Shown in pieces: positions 8,918-18,268 of a stretch of DNA of 46,610 bases. The stretch lies in NCBI GenBank assembly GCA_946478525.1, contig CAMLCH010000015.1:1-46610 (forward strand). The letters run 5' to 3'. The translations under genes were made by a program, and so were the position numbers. The notes under the pieces were generated by a model. That model worked only from the letters and a program-made list of their open reading frames with translations. It did not search any database and had not been told where the DNA came from. Each line of letters starts with the position of its first letter. The first letter of the stretch is position 1. This DNA comes from Snodgrassella alvi_G (GTDB lineage Bacteria > Pseudomonadota > Gammaproteobacteria > Burkholderiales > Neisseriaceae).

Positions 8918-9720
8918 AAATAGCCTTCATGACTTAAGCAGATTGTTATCTGCGGATTACGCGCCAATTGATGCAATTTCTGTAATGTCTGATAGTAAAG
9001 AAGTGGACTTTCCATCACCAAATGAGCGAGTTTTGATGGACCTTGCAGTTGTAGATAATTGGCCGGTGTCCAGGCGGCATCACTGGCCAGTAAAGTCCAG
9101 CCATGATCAGTTTGCACGAATGCACCAATGTGACCACAGGCATGACCGGGCAAAGGAACAATTAAAACTTGTTTTTGACTTTCTGGTAAAACATATCCTA
9201 CCGTAAAGGGCCACAGCTCCTGAGGTAATGGTGTTTCTTCAAAACTTTCCAGAAAAATAAGCCGTTCTTCAAAATCCTCAGGCATCAATTCGGGTACAAA
9301 CCCTTGCTTCAATGCTTTAAAACCACGTAGTGTGCGTAATTTCTTCCAGCCCTCACCACTACAGATAAAATGACTGCACGAAAAATCACGAATACCGGCA
9401 ATATGATCACCATGAAAATGCGAAAGAATAACACCATCAATACTGCTTAATTCGATCCCCAAAGAAAGAAATTGTCCTTTGAGTGCTTCCTGTTCTTGTA
9501 AATATACCGGCGTTAATTTACGATAAAGTTTAAATATGCCACTTTGAGTACTTTGATAAAAATAATCGGCATAGCCCGTATCCCAAAGCCAGCGTTTATT
9601 CCCCACCTCAATCAGCCATGCCCGCGCTGGAAATTTACAAATATGGAATCCCGCTCCTTTTTGTGCCATACAAGCTAAATGAGTACAATAGCCTGCTTCA
9701 AATGTGGTTAGTTTTGCCAT
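8914..9720 (-). CDS. metallo-beta-lactamase-fold hydrolase
   Basis: 268-residue MBL-fold enzyme. The metal motif H-x-H-x-D-H is intact (SHFHGDH, His101, His103, Asp105 and His106), with His193 in PLPGHACGH and Asp214 in LLASDA. The shape recalls quorum-quenching lactonases of the AttM/AiiA type. I chose the ATG at 9720 because GGAA lies 9 nt upstream; an ATG at 9735 would add five residues. It overlaps the upstream SDR gene by 23 bp (38 bp with the other start) and the next gene by 4 bp. Hydrolysis of a lactone or thioester made by the operon is inference. Confidence 0.88.
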   Translation of the reverse strand: MAKLTTFEAGYCTHLACMAQKGAGFHICKFPARAWLIEVGNKRWLWDTGYADYFYQSTQSGIFKLYRKLTPVYLQEQEALKGQFLSLGIELSSIDGVILSHFHGDHIAGIRDFSCSHFICSGEGWKKLRTLRGFKALKQGFVPELMPEDFEERLIFLESFEETPLPQELWPFTVGYVLPESQKQVLIVPLPGHACGHIGAFVQTDHGWTLLASDAAWTPANYLQLQGPSKLAHLVMESPLLYYQTLQKLHQLARNPQITICLSHEGYL

Positions 9721-10729
9721 ACGGCAGATTTCCATTGTGTAACAACCACTCAGCAGTGATATCTATGCCCTCTTCCAGACTATAAATTGGTTTATATCCA
9801 AGCCGTTTACTAGCTAGATCAGGATTTAACGTCATATCAAAATATAGCGTACCGACACTATAGCGGGTTAAAGCCGGCTCCTTGTGAGTTATCTTCGCTA
9901 ACCATTCATTAATAAAGGCTAAGCCGTATAATACAAAATATGGCAAAGCTCGAACCGAAAAATCTATTTGTAGTTTTTCTTTTATTAACATAGTTAACAT
10001 TTCATGCAACGGCTTTGGCTGCTGATTAGTAATATTAAATACTTCTCCAGAATGTAATTGTTGCCTGGTAGAAGCCAGAAACATAGCATGTACCACATTC
10101 AAAACGAATGTCAGATCAATAAAAGCCTTACCTGCACCTGGCAATGGCAGCGTTCCTTTGGTCCTGGCAATCAAATCCAGAACCCGGGTAATCAGCACTC
10201 GATCATACGGTCCGAAAATACCTCGTGGTCTGAGCATAATATAAATCGTTTGCGGATATAAGCTGATACTTTGTCGAATGACTTCTTCTGCCAGATATTT
10301 GGTTTTGGCATAATTATTAGCAAATCTTTTGGCAAGTTGCTGTTCCGGAATATTCAGATGCGACTGAAAATCGAAATACAAAGATGGAGTAGAAACATGT
10401 ACAAAACGCTTGATTCCCAATTTTCCTGCCAACTGTGCCAAACGTTGAGTCACGACTACATTCACCTGATAAAAATCCTGATATTTGCCCCAGGGTGAGG
10501 ATAGTGCGGCACAATGCCAAATAACATCACAATCAGACATCAATTGCTGATATGCCTTATCCGAAGCGGTGACCAGATCAAGGGCAGTAAATTGAGCACC
10601 AAGTTTACTCAGCTCTTCACCGGCCTGTAGATTTCGTCCAGTCGCACAAACCTGATAACCTGCCTTTAATAGCCATTCTGTTGCATTCCTACCCAAGCCA
10701 CTGGTGGCACCAGTTACCAGAAATTTCAT
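9698..10729 (-). CDS. NAD(P)-dependent epimerase/reductase, OleD-like
   Basis: 343-residue extended short-chain dehydrogenase. The N-terminal Rossmann glycine motif is GATSGLG (7-13) and the active site has Tyr140 and Lys144 in YAKTK, with Ser113 in HVSTPS as third member. This group includes 3-beta-hydroxysteroid dehydrogenases and OleD, the reductase of 2-alkyl-3-ketoacids. Given the ketosynthase just upstream (4-bp overlap), reduction of a beta-keto product is the obvious role, but this is inferred from context. No signal peptide; cytoplasmic. Confidence 0.88.
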   Translation of the reverse strand: MKFLVTGATSGLGRNATEWLLKAGYQVCATGRNLQAGEELSKLGAQFTALDLVTASDKAYQQLMSDCDVIWHCAALSSPWGKYQDFYQVNVVVTQRLAQLAGKLGIKRFVHVSTPSLYFDFQSHLNIPEQQLAKRFANNYAKTKYLAEEVIRQSISLYPQTIYIMLRPRGIFGPYDRVLITRVLDLIARTKGTLPLPGAGKAFIDLTFVLNVVHAMFLASTRQQLHSGEVFNITNQQPKPLHEMLTMLIKEKLQIDFSVRALPYFVLYGLAFINEWLAKITHKEPALTRYSVGTLYFDMTLNPDLASKRLGYKPIYSLEEGIDITAEWLLHNGNLPYGKTNHI

Positions 10730-11742
10730 GGTAGGACGATCATACCGGCAAAAGTCAAACCAGCTGCAGTCCCAACAAGCATTGCCGGATTATTTGCCTG
10801 AAAACGACTGGTAATAACTGCCTCATGCAAAGCACTGGGAATAGAAGCACCCACTTGATTACCCCGAAAACGGTATATATCAATCAAAGCCTCATTTGCA
10901 ATTTTTAAACGTTTGCGCATATGTTCCAGTGACAGATGACTGGCCTGATGTGGAACAACCGTAGCAATATCTTCCAGTCGCAAACCACTTAATTGCAGCA
11001 GTTTACTCATAAATACTTCTATTAAAGAAGACGCCAATCTGAATAAGGGCTTACCATCCATCTGAAACAGAAAATCGTGATCTTCCATGCCGGCACGCAG
11101 ATTACGTCGGGTACCACCAGCTTTAATCTGACAGAAATCCACCCCTGCCGGATAAGTTTCCTGCAAAAAAGACAGGATACCGCTTTGACCATCTCCTCGT
11201 TCAACAATAGCACAAGCTGCACCGTCACCAAATATTAGTGAAGATTCTTCATCCTCCCAATTCAAACCACGTGAAGCTAATTCAGCTGCCACTATCGCTA
11301 TTCTTTTATAACTGCCTGAATTGAGCAAACAAGCAGCCAGATTTAAGGCAGTAATAAAGCTCACGCAACTAACATTTACATCGAATGTAGCTGTTTTATC
11401 AGGTAGTGTACTGGCTGCCAGAATATGGGCGGCTGTGTAAGGCAAAGCTTGAACTTTCAGTGCTGAAGCACAAATTAGTAGATCTATAGATTCTGGTAAT
11501 ATATCGTTTCTGATTAACGCATCATTAAGCGCTTGTGCTGCCAGATCGGCCTGATTTAATTGATAATCCGCATGATAGCGATATTCGATACCTGAACGTT
11601 TCAGGCAATATCCATTTGGTTTGTTGAGTTTTCTGTCTAACTCTTCAGAGGTTAATTTACCTTCTGGTAATGCTGCCCCTGTTGAAATTATTTTAACGGG
11701 AATAAAATTTTTTGCTTGTTGAATAAATTGGTTATTATGCAC
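10726..11742 (-). CDS. beta-ketoacyl synthase III-family protein
   Basis: 338-residue FabH/OleA-type thiolase-fold enzyme. The triad is intact: Cys126 in NVSCVSF, His265 in VPHQASH and Asn295 in RGNQVGAS. The C-terminal GTAAGLTFAGMIVL replaces the usual FabH glycine-rich end. Sequence around Cys126 differs from housekeeping FabH (AAACAGF), so this is a paralogue. It likely condenses an acyl-thioester with another acyl unit, or transfers an acyl group. First gene of a four-gene operon, with more than 400 bp of AT-rich DNA upstream for its promoter. Confidence 0.9.
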   Translation of the reverse strand: MHNNQFIQQAKNFIPVKIISTGAALPEGKLTSEELDRKLNKPNGYCLKRSGIEYRYHADYQLNQADLAAQALNDALIRNDILPESIDLLICASALKVQALPYTAAHILAASTLPDKTATFDVNVSCVSFITALNLAACLLNSGSYKRIAIVAAELASRGLNWEDEESSLIFGDGAACAIVERGDGQSGILSFLQETYPAGVDFCQIKAGGTRRNLRAGMEDHDFLFQMDGKPLFRLASSLIEVFMSKLLQLSGLRLEDIATVVPHQASHLSLEHMRKRLKIANEALIDIYRFRGNQVGASIPSALHEAVITSRFQANNPAMLVGTAAGLTFAGMIVLP

Positions 11743-12163
11743 TACATTACCTAAAAATTAACCAAAACAAACATTATTTAAACATTAAATATCATTAAAG
11801 TAAATAAAATATATGATAAACCATTTTTGCAAATAAAAGTCGTTATATAGATATATTATATTAATAATCAAAAATATAGTAGTTTATAAAATAATTATTT
11901 GTATACACAGTGGAGACAAAAATTACATATATTCTTGTTTCATTGATATATTAATGCATAATTCTTCAGTATATTTATTATTATCTACCTGTAAATCTTC
12001 CCGTAAAACTCTATTTTCCTGCTCCTGATTTCAATTCATAATTTGTCTTTAATAATTTAATCATAAATTAAAAATTAATACGGCTTATTGACTTAATAGG
12101 ATTAAGTCAAATAAATAATATTGATAATGTTCTCAAAATTTACCCTTCAACTGAATGAAAAAC
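11743..12163. other. AT-rich region upstream of ketosynthase operon
   Basis: 421 bp without a gene, holding the promoter region of the ketosynthase operon and the 3' flank of zur. A 10-bp inverted repeat lies at 12088-12110. No confident promoter pair was chosen. Confidence 0.5.
12088..12110. repeat. 10-bp inverted repeat downstream of zur
   Basis: Perfect arms TTGACTTAAT and ATTAAGTCAA are separated by AGG. The tight dyad resembles a dimeric regulator site, or a short 3'-end hairpin for zur. No U-tract is adjacent on the minus strand. Confidence 0.5.
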
Positions 12164-12673
12164 TTATTGTAAATTTTCATTTTCGGTACGACACTGACTA
12201 CACATACCGGTCAAAACAATATGTTCGTCATTTAGTATAAATCCGCTGTCAGCTACCCTTTGCCGCAAAGCTAACCATTCTGGGCTCATACTTTGCTCAT
12301 CCACTGCCCCGCACTGATTACATACCAGTACAAAATCACTGTGATGAATATGATCCGGCTGACATTGTTCACCACAATCATGCTGAGCATGCCGACATAA
12401 TATATAGCCATTTATCGCTGGAATTTTATGCAAAATACCTTGTTCTGTCCAAAAATCCAATGCCCTATAGGCTGTTGGTGGAGCAATTGTGTTGCCACTA
12501 CTTTGCTGCATATGAGCCAAGACCTGATAAGCTTTAATCACTCCGCTCATACTCAACACGATATCCAAAACTTGTGCACGCAATTGAGTAATGGTTACAC
12601 CCTGTGCCTCACATTGAGCCAATATACGCGTTTTCTCTGTGGTTCTGGTCGACCATACAAGTTTATCGGTCAT
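12164..12673 (-). CDS. zur: Fur-family regulator, Zur-type
   Basis: 169-residue Fur-superfamily repressor. A winged-helix N-terminal domain holds the TAYRALDFW recognition helix near residue 68. A His-rich segment (HAQHDC, DHIHH) and two CxxC pairs (Cys118/Cys121 and Cys158/Cys161) would bind structural and sensing zinc. The His/Cys layout and divergence from the Fur iron pattern favour Zur, which represses zinc uptake genes when zinc is plentiful. It starts 9 bp after the ydfG stop, so the two are co-transcribed. Zur versus another Fur subtype is probable, not proven. Confidence 0.8.
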   Translation of the reverse strand: MTDKLVWSTRTTEKTRILAQCEAQGVTITQLRAQVLDIVLSMSGVIKAYQVLAHMQQSSGNTIAPPTAYRALDFWTEQGILHKIPAINGYILCRHAQHDCGEQCQPDHIHHSDFVLVCNQCGAVDEQSMSPEWLALRQRVADSGFILNDEHIVLTGMCSQCRTENENLQ

Positions 12674-12682
12674 GACTCAACC

Positions 12683-13435
12683 TTAAGCCAGATCACGTGC
12701 CACACTCAAACCTGCAAATGTTTGTGAAACCGGCATAATTTCAATATGATTAACATTCATATGAGCTGGTGTCTGATACAGCCACAATACCGTGTTGGCT
12801 ATATCCTCTGGTTTTAAATAACAGGTTTTATCATAGACCGCAGCAGCCTGAGTATCATCGCCCCGAAACCGAATATTTGAAAATTCAGTTTCACCGCATA
12901 AGCCCGGAGCAATATTGGTTACTCTGATTCTGGTGCCGGCTAGATCAGTACGTAAATTCAGACTAAACTGACGTACAAAAGCTTTACTGGCTCCGTAAAC
13001 ATTGCCACCTTTATAGGGCCAACTTCCGGCAGTAGAACCGAGATTGATAATATAACCGGCGTTTCTGGCAACCATTTGTGGTAATATCTGATGAGTAACA
13101 TAGGTCAGACCGAGAATATTAGTCTGAATCATCGTTTCCCAGTCAGCAAAATTAGCTTCCTGAGCGGTTTCCATCCCCAAAGCCAAACCAGCGTTATTAA
13201 CCAGCAAATCGATCTGTGCCCATTCTCTAGATAAAGATGCTAAAGCCTTATCCACACTTTGCTTGTCGGTAACATCCATTTGTAATGGCAAAAAACTCTC
13301 GCCAAGCTCCTGACTAAGCTGTTCAAGTTTAGTCAGACGTCGGGCAGCACCAATAACCTGATAACCTGCTTGCACCAAAGTACGCGAAATACTGGCACCA
13401 AAGCCAGCTGAAGCACCTGTAACGAGAATTGACAT
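12683..13435 (-). CDS. ydfG: NADP-dependent 3-hydroxy acid dehydrogenase YdfG
   Basis: 250-residue short-chain dehydrogenase very close in pattern to E. coli YdfG. It has the TGASAGFG cofactor motif (6-13), NNAG (80-83), and the catalytic Ser134, Tyr147 and Lys151 in GSTAGSWPY and YGASK. The signature VRQFSLNLRTDL and the C-terminal LSVAR are also shared. The family oxidises L-allo-threonine, L-serine and 3-hydroxy acids, and in YdfG reduces malonic semialdehyde. First gene of a ydfG-zur pair, an arrangement that may make it zinc-responsive through autoregulation (inference). Confidence 0.9.
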   Translation of the reverse strand: MSILVTGASAGFGASISRTLVQAGYQVIGAARRLTKLEQLSQELGESFLPLQMDVTDKQSVDKALASLSREWAQIDLLVNNAGLALGMETAQEANFADWETMIQTNILGLTYVTHQILPQMVARNAGYIINLGSTAGSWPYKGGNVYGASKAFVRQFSLNLRTDLAGTRIRVTNIAPGLCGETEFSNIRFRGDDTQAAAVYDKTCYLKPEDIANTVLWLYQTPAHMNVNHIEIMPVSQTFAGLSVARDLA

Positions 13436-13571
13436 ATTTATCCTTGTTCTACTTAATCATTAATTAACTTATTATCAACCATACACTTATTTTGCCAAGT
13501 TAGTCGGTAAGTTCATTAAAGTCCTCTTTACTGTGCGTAAGCGGTAGTTTGTAAACTTACGGCTGATCAAG

Positions 13572-13618
13572 ATAGGTTCTTATTATCAAAACCTATTGCT
13601 GGTTAATGGCTAATAGGT
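13572..13618. repeat. overlapping inverted repeats
   Basis: Three copies of an ATAGGT/ACCTAT word (13572-13578, 13590-13597, 13612-13618) can pair in two mutually exclusive hairpins. They lie downstream of pbpG and upstream of ydfG on the minus strand, and could act as a 3'-end structure. Confidence 0.4.
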
Positions 13619-13643
13619 ACTTACAATTCAAGTCACAACAGCA

Positions 13644-14597
13644 TTACAGTGATTGCTGTCTTATTGCCCATGAACGCAGCGTACGGGCATCGTTTACCCG
13701 ATTTAACGAGCTGGAAGAATTCAATAATACGATAGTAACAGGTTGATTTTGAATGCTGGTCAGTACCACCATCGATTTACCAGCTTCACGAATATAACCA
13801 GTTTTCTGTAAAGCTATTGGCCAGCTACCTTCACGTACCAACGCATTAGAGTTACGGTATTTTTCAACTTTACCATTACTGGTATATACCTCGGCATAAT
13901 TATCTGTGGTGTACTGACGAATTAACGGATACTTGCTGGCACCCCGCACCAATAAAGCCAGATCACGGGCAGTAGCCTGATTTCGCGGATCCAGTCCGGT
14001 TGGTTCAAAGAAACGAGCGTTAGTCATACCTAAGTCCGCAGCTTTGCGATTCATGGCCGCCACAAATGACGGCATACCACCGGGATAAGTTCGAGCCAGA
14101 GCATGGATCGCTCTGTTCTCGCTACTCATCAAGCCGATATGCAACATATCGCGACGGCTCAACACTGTTCCAATTGACAGACGGCTGCTGGAATTTTTCA
14201 ATCGATCAATTTCTGCTGGTGTAACAGTAATTTGCTCATTCATATTTTGCTTGGCATCCAATACCACCATTGCGGACATCAGTTTGGATATTGAAGCAAT
14301 TGAGCGCACCTGATTAATATTTTTTTCATACAAAATCTCACCAGTTTGATTATTCATAATCAAGGCCGACTGAGAACTTAATAGTGGACCAGCTAGCTGA
14401 GCTTGAACTTCCAGATCAGAATCCGGGTACTGATTAATAACTGAATTCACTGATCCAGCCTGATCAGCTTGCTGTTTTTGTTCAATAAACTGCCCCAGTA
14501 CGTCTAGATCATCTGCCATTACAGGCACAGCCATCATTAAACTTGCACCTAAGAGGCTTAAACACTGCCAGCGACGAAAACAAGAAAAACGTGACAT
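13644..14597 (-). CDS. pbpG: D-alanyl-D-alanine endopeptidase (PBP7-type)
   Basis: 317-residue periplasmic S11-family penicillin-binding protein that cleaves peptidoglycan cross-links. A signal peptide ends near residue 28 (PVMA before DD). Catalytic motifs are S-I-S-K (Ser102 to Lys105), S-E-N (159-161) and K-T-G (265-267). The start at 14597 is chosen because AAGGAA sits 8 nt upstream; an earlier ATG at 14633 has no such site and would add 12 charged residues before the signal. Divergent from clpX. It lacks the C-terminal amphipathic anchor of PBP5/6, in line with PBP7. Confidence 0.9.
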   Translation of the reverse strand: MSRFSCFRRWQCLSLLGASLMMAVPVMADDLDVLGQFIEQKQQADQAGSVNSVINQYPDSDLEVQAQLAGPLLSSQSALIMNNQTGEILYEKNINQVRSIASISKLMSAMVVLDAKQNMNEQITVTPAEIDRLKNSSSRLSIGTVLSRRDMLHIGLMSSENRAIHALARTYPGGMPSFVAAMNRKAADLGMTNARFFEPTGLDPRNQATARDLALLVRGASKYPLIRQYTTDNYAEVYTSNGKVEKYRNSNALVREGSWPIALQKTGYIREAGKSMVVLTSIQNQPVTIVLLNSSSSLNRVNDARTLRSWAIRQQSL

Positions 14598-14992
14598 AAT
14601 AATTTCCTTTTTGGCTCTCAATCCGGCCATCAATGATCACTAATTAGCAAAGCTACATAAGCAATACAGCTAATATGTTATATCTGTATTTAGATGATAA
14701 TACAAATTCCGCAGCCACTACAGTGATCACTCTTTATTGATAATATACTCAATACTTTGCTAATCAGTTATAAAACTGATTGAAATTTAAAAAAATATAC
14801 TTATTTACTATTTTAACTCAAAATGTAATATCTGACTATGAAGCAACATTCCGGTGACAACTACAGTATACGGTTTGATATCACATCAATAACACTATAT
14901 ACTCATCGGTCACTTAATGTCTGCTACAGTCTAATTAATTGTAACAGCTCTGAGTTGCAATTTATGCATATTCCCTCAATGAAATCGTGTTT
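14598..14992. promoter_or_regulatory. divergent pbpG/clpX regulatory region
   Basis: 395 bp between divergent starts, without a gene. A perfect palindrome AGTGATCACT lies at 14722-14731, and a near copy AATGATCACT at 14632-14641, possible paired protein-binding sites. No specific regulator is assigned. Confidence 0.4.
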
Positions 14993-16264
14993 ATGAGTAA
15001 AGATACCCGTTATTGTTCGTTTTGCGGTAAAACCGAGAACGATGTAAAAAATTTGATTGAAGGCGAAAACGCGCTAATTTGTAATGAATGCGTTGACACC
15101 TGTAGTATGATGCTGCATAACCCTGATGAACATGAAACATCAGATAATGTCAGCCTTAGCGATGATGAGAATAAACCCTTACCGACACCAGCTGAAATTG
15201 TTGCGAATCTTGACCAATACGTTATTGGTCAAGAACCAGCAAAAAAATCTTTGGCGGTAGCTGTTTACAATCATTATAAACGGTTACGTCTTGGTAAAGA
15301 TGAAGCACAGGTAGAATTATCCAAATCCAATATTCTACTGATTGGTCCGACTGGTTCCGGTAAAACTTTGCTAGCACAAACACTGGCACGCAAATTGGAT
15401 GTGCCCTTTGTGATGGCTGATGCCACTACCCTGACCGAAGCCGGATATGTTGGTGAAGATGTTGAACAAATCATCACCAAACTGTTAGCCAAATGCGACT
15501 TTGATGTTGAAAAAGCCCAAAAAGGCATTGTTTATATCGATGAGATCGATAAAATTTCTCGCAAAAGCGATAATCCTTCCATCACCCGGGATGTTTCTGG
15601 AGAGGGTGTTCAGCAAGCCTTACTTAAGTTGGTTGAAGGAACTGTAGCCTCTGTGCCACCACAAGGAGGACGCAAACATCCTAATCAGGAATTTATTAAT
15701 GTTGACACCACTAACATTTTGTTTATCTGTGGTGGCGCTTTTGCCGGTCTGGAAAAAGTTATTCGTCAACGTACTGAAAAAGGCGGTATTGGTTTTGGTG
15801 CAGCAGTACACAGTAAAGATGAAAATACCAATGTTAGCGAGCTATTTCAGACTGTTGAACCGGAAGATTTGATTAAATTTGGACTCATTCCAGAGTTAAT
15901 CGGACGTCTGCCCGTTATTGCCACCTTATCTGAACTAGATGAAGATGCATTAATTAATATTCTGACTGAACCCAAAAATGCCTTAATCAAACAGTTTCAG
16001 GCTTTGTTTGCCATGGAGGGTGTGGAATTACAGGTACAGCCTTCAGCATTACGAGCTATTGCCAAACTCGCCATGGCTCGTAAAACCGGTGCTCGTGGTT
16101 TACGCTCAATTGTAGAAAAAGCTCTTCTCAATACCATGTACGCCCTACCTGACCTGACTGATGTTAAAAAAGTCATTGTCACACAGAATGTGATTAATCA
16201 AGGCGCTGAACCTGAATGGCTATTGGAAGACGGTAGTATTTATACCGGCAAAATATCTGCCTGA
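14993..16264 (+). CDS. clpX: ClpX ATPase subunit of the Clp protease
   Basis: 423-residue AAA+ unfoldase that recognises substrates and feeds them to ClpP. The N-terminal zinc domain has Cys8, Cys11, Cys30 and Cys33. Walker A is GPTGSGKT (118-125), Walker B is IVYIDEID, and the ClpP-contact IGF-type loop reads GIGFGA. I prefer the ATG at 14993 over an in-frame GTG six bases upstream, by family convention. clpP and lon are not adjacent; clpX is alone here, which is unlike the common clpP-clpX order. A strong terminator follows. Confidence 0.97.
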   Translation: MSKDTRYCSFCGKTENDVKNLIEGENALICNECVDTCSMMLHNPDEHETSDNVSLSDDENKPLPTPAEIVANLDQYVIGQEPAKKSLAVAVYNHYKRLRLGKDEAQVELSKSNILLIGPTGSGKTLLAQTLARKLDVPFVMADATTLTEAGYVGEDVEQIITKLLAKCDFDVEKAQKGIVYIDEIDKISRKSDNPSITRDVSGEGVQQALLKLVEGTVASVPPQGGRKHPNQEFINVDTTNILFICGGAFAGLEKVIRQRTEKGGIGFGAAVHSKDENTNVSELFQTVEPEDLIKFGLIPELIGRLPVIATLSELDEDALINILTEPKNALIKQFQALFAMEGVELQVQPSALRAIAKLAMARKTGARGLRSIVEKALLNTMYALPDLTDVKKVIVTQNVINQGAEPEWLLEDGSIYTGKISA

Positions 16265-16280
16265 TCAGACCTAATCGATA

Positions 16281-16323
16281 AAAAAACATCGCTTAAACAA
16301 ATGATTTTAAGCGGTGTTTTTTT
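16281..16323. terminator. clpX intrinsic terminator
   Basis: A-rich left arm with core ACATCGCTTAAA and right arm TTTAAGCGGTGT (one G-U pair) form a stem of about 15 bp, followed by TTTTTTT. The A-tract on the other side would also serve the convergent S24 gene. Confidence 0.9.
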
Positions 16324-16402
16324 ATTGATAGTAGGTTTCATTTTATCTTCGCTCAGCACAAATAAAACCAACATCAGATTTATATATAGCTAAAGCTTAT
16401 CA

Positions 16403-17080
16403 TTATAAGTAACGTCCAAACCACAATACCTTACCAATAATCTGCACATCTTCACCCATAGCACCTAATTGAATTTGAAAAGCTGGATAAGCGTCATTGG
16501 CAGAAATCACATTGACCACATTACCCGGCATTAATTGAAGGCGTTTGACCAATAGATTATCATTGATCCGTAACACATATAAACCATCCCGGCGAATATT
16601 GTTCATTTGCTGAACTAAAATAGTGTCGCCATCATTCAAAACCCCTTCCATCGAGTCGCCTTTAACGGATATGACTGACAAACCCCGCACTTCTGGGCTG
16701 ATCATTGAATTAATCCAGTCTTTGCGAAATGCCATGGTAAATAAAGGTTCTTCATTATTTACCAGACTGCCATAGCCGGCCGCAGCTTCGATGGCGTAGC
16801 GTGGCACATAAACAAAATCATCAGCATTAACTGGATTACCCAAAGTATCATGGGCAGGTTCAACAGCTTGGACAGGAAAAGGTTCACCTTCACCAGTTAA
16901 TAACCAGTCAATACTACAGCCTTTTAATTCTTTAATCCGTTTCAATGTTTCTGCTTTAGGCAGACCACCGTCATGCCATATACGGCTAAAACCAGCCATA
17001 GTCATATCAATATCCGCGGCAATTTTAGCCTGCCGCTCACCTGGCCACAGTGAAGCCAGACGCTCTTTAAATGTCTGCAT
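16403..17080 (-). CDS. S24-family (LexA/CI-like) repressor
   Basis: 225-residue regulator with an N-terminal DNA-binding domain (residues 1-65, helix-turn-helix around RQAKIAADIDMTMAGFSRIW) and a C-terminal S24 peptidase domain. The Ser-Lys dyad is Ser143 in KGDSMEG and Lys179 in NLLVKRL. An Ala101-Gly102 bond in EAAAGYGS could be the self-cleavage site, as in LexA and phage CI. It may respond to RecA during DNA damage (inference). It sits alone beside 1.2 kb of gene-free DNA; no phage genes are visible. It is not canonical LexA, given the HTH and linker. Confidence 0.85.
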   Translation of the reverse strand: MQTFKERLASLWPGERQAKIAADIDMTMAGFSRIWHDGGLPKAETLKRIKELKGCSIDWLLTGEGEPFPVQAVEPAHDTLGNPVNADDFVYVPRYAIEAAAGYGSLVNNEEPLFTMAFRKDWINSMISPEVRGLSVISVKGDSMEGVLNDGDTILVQQMNNIRRDGLYVLRINDNLLVKRLQLMPGNVVNVISANDAYPAFQIQLGAMGEDVQIIGKVLWFGRYL

Positions 17081-18268
17081 AAATAAATTCCGCGAAAATT
17101 TAGAAAAAGTGATGTATATTTGCTCAGTATTATACTATATTTTTATAAATAGAATATTATTTCAATAATTAATAACATATAAATTAAAAACTTCTTTTTT
17201 ACTAATTTAATTAGAAAAAATTTCTGTTAAAATTAGATTTAGCTAAATTATTTATTAAAAATAATTAAAGTTAAGCATTTTTACTTAATCTGATCCAAAT
17301 AACTCTACTGGATGGTCATTTAAAGGAATGAGAAAAAAGAAAATATCTTATAGTCGTAAAGTTGCTATTCTCATATGTAGATATTGGATATACCCAGTTG
17401 GTTTAAATTATTCAGTAAAGATTCAATAGTGCCCACATACATCATTACTACATTGTAACTATTGATTAATAATACGCTACCGAAAACTATTTTTATTCTG
17501 CTCATATCTTAATGCGATTAAATTTCATTAAATATCGGCGAAAGACTTGCAAACATGATACTTTTAACTAAATAAAAATTATGACAAATATTATTTTCAA
17601 TTATATTTAAGTCTTCCTTTATTAGCAGTCATTTAGCAACGTTTTAAGCAATATCGTGACGCTAAGTTAATAGAAATTATAACCAGTATTTATACCAACA
17701 TTATTTCTTTAATATATGTTAAAATTATTAAATACGATAAAATTAATTATTGATTGCAAACTATTCTAGTTTGAAAATATTTAGCATCCAGTTAGTTTTT
17801 TTCTAATAAATTTTTATTGCTAATCAGACAATCAAATAAAAAATACTTTCATGGCGTATATAAATACTCAGCTACAAATATTTAAATTCTATATGTTTAA
17901 TCCAATTCAAACCCACTACACTTAACACTATAGAGTCGCCGAAATTTTCACCAGTTCAATAACTTCTGCTTCAAAGATTTAATTTATTCAATCTGAACTA
18001 TATAAATAAATATTAAAGAAAATTACGGGATTCCATTTTCTGCACCAACTAGCCTATTTAATAAGGTGCTGGTTATTATAACTTACGCGATAATCTAAAG
18101 ATTATACAATTAATGTTTTGCCGAAAACACAGTATTCACCTTTTAGCCCAGTAAATGAACTAAAGATAACGCAAAATTCCATTGTTCTTATTCAGAATAA
18201 GCTTAAAGGGATGTTTTAAATGAAAAGGAGATTTAGCAGTGATAAATGGGCAGAATATCAACTGTATT
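17081..18268. other. long AT-rich gene-poor region
   Basis: About 1.2 kb, very AT-rich, with only short open frames. The longest with an ATG (around 17328, 33 codons; and 18220, 34 codons) have no strong support. The promoter of the S24 gene must lie at its left end. I see no RNA gene or repeat. Confidence 0.5.
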
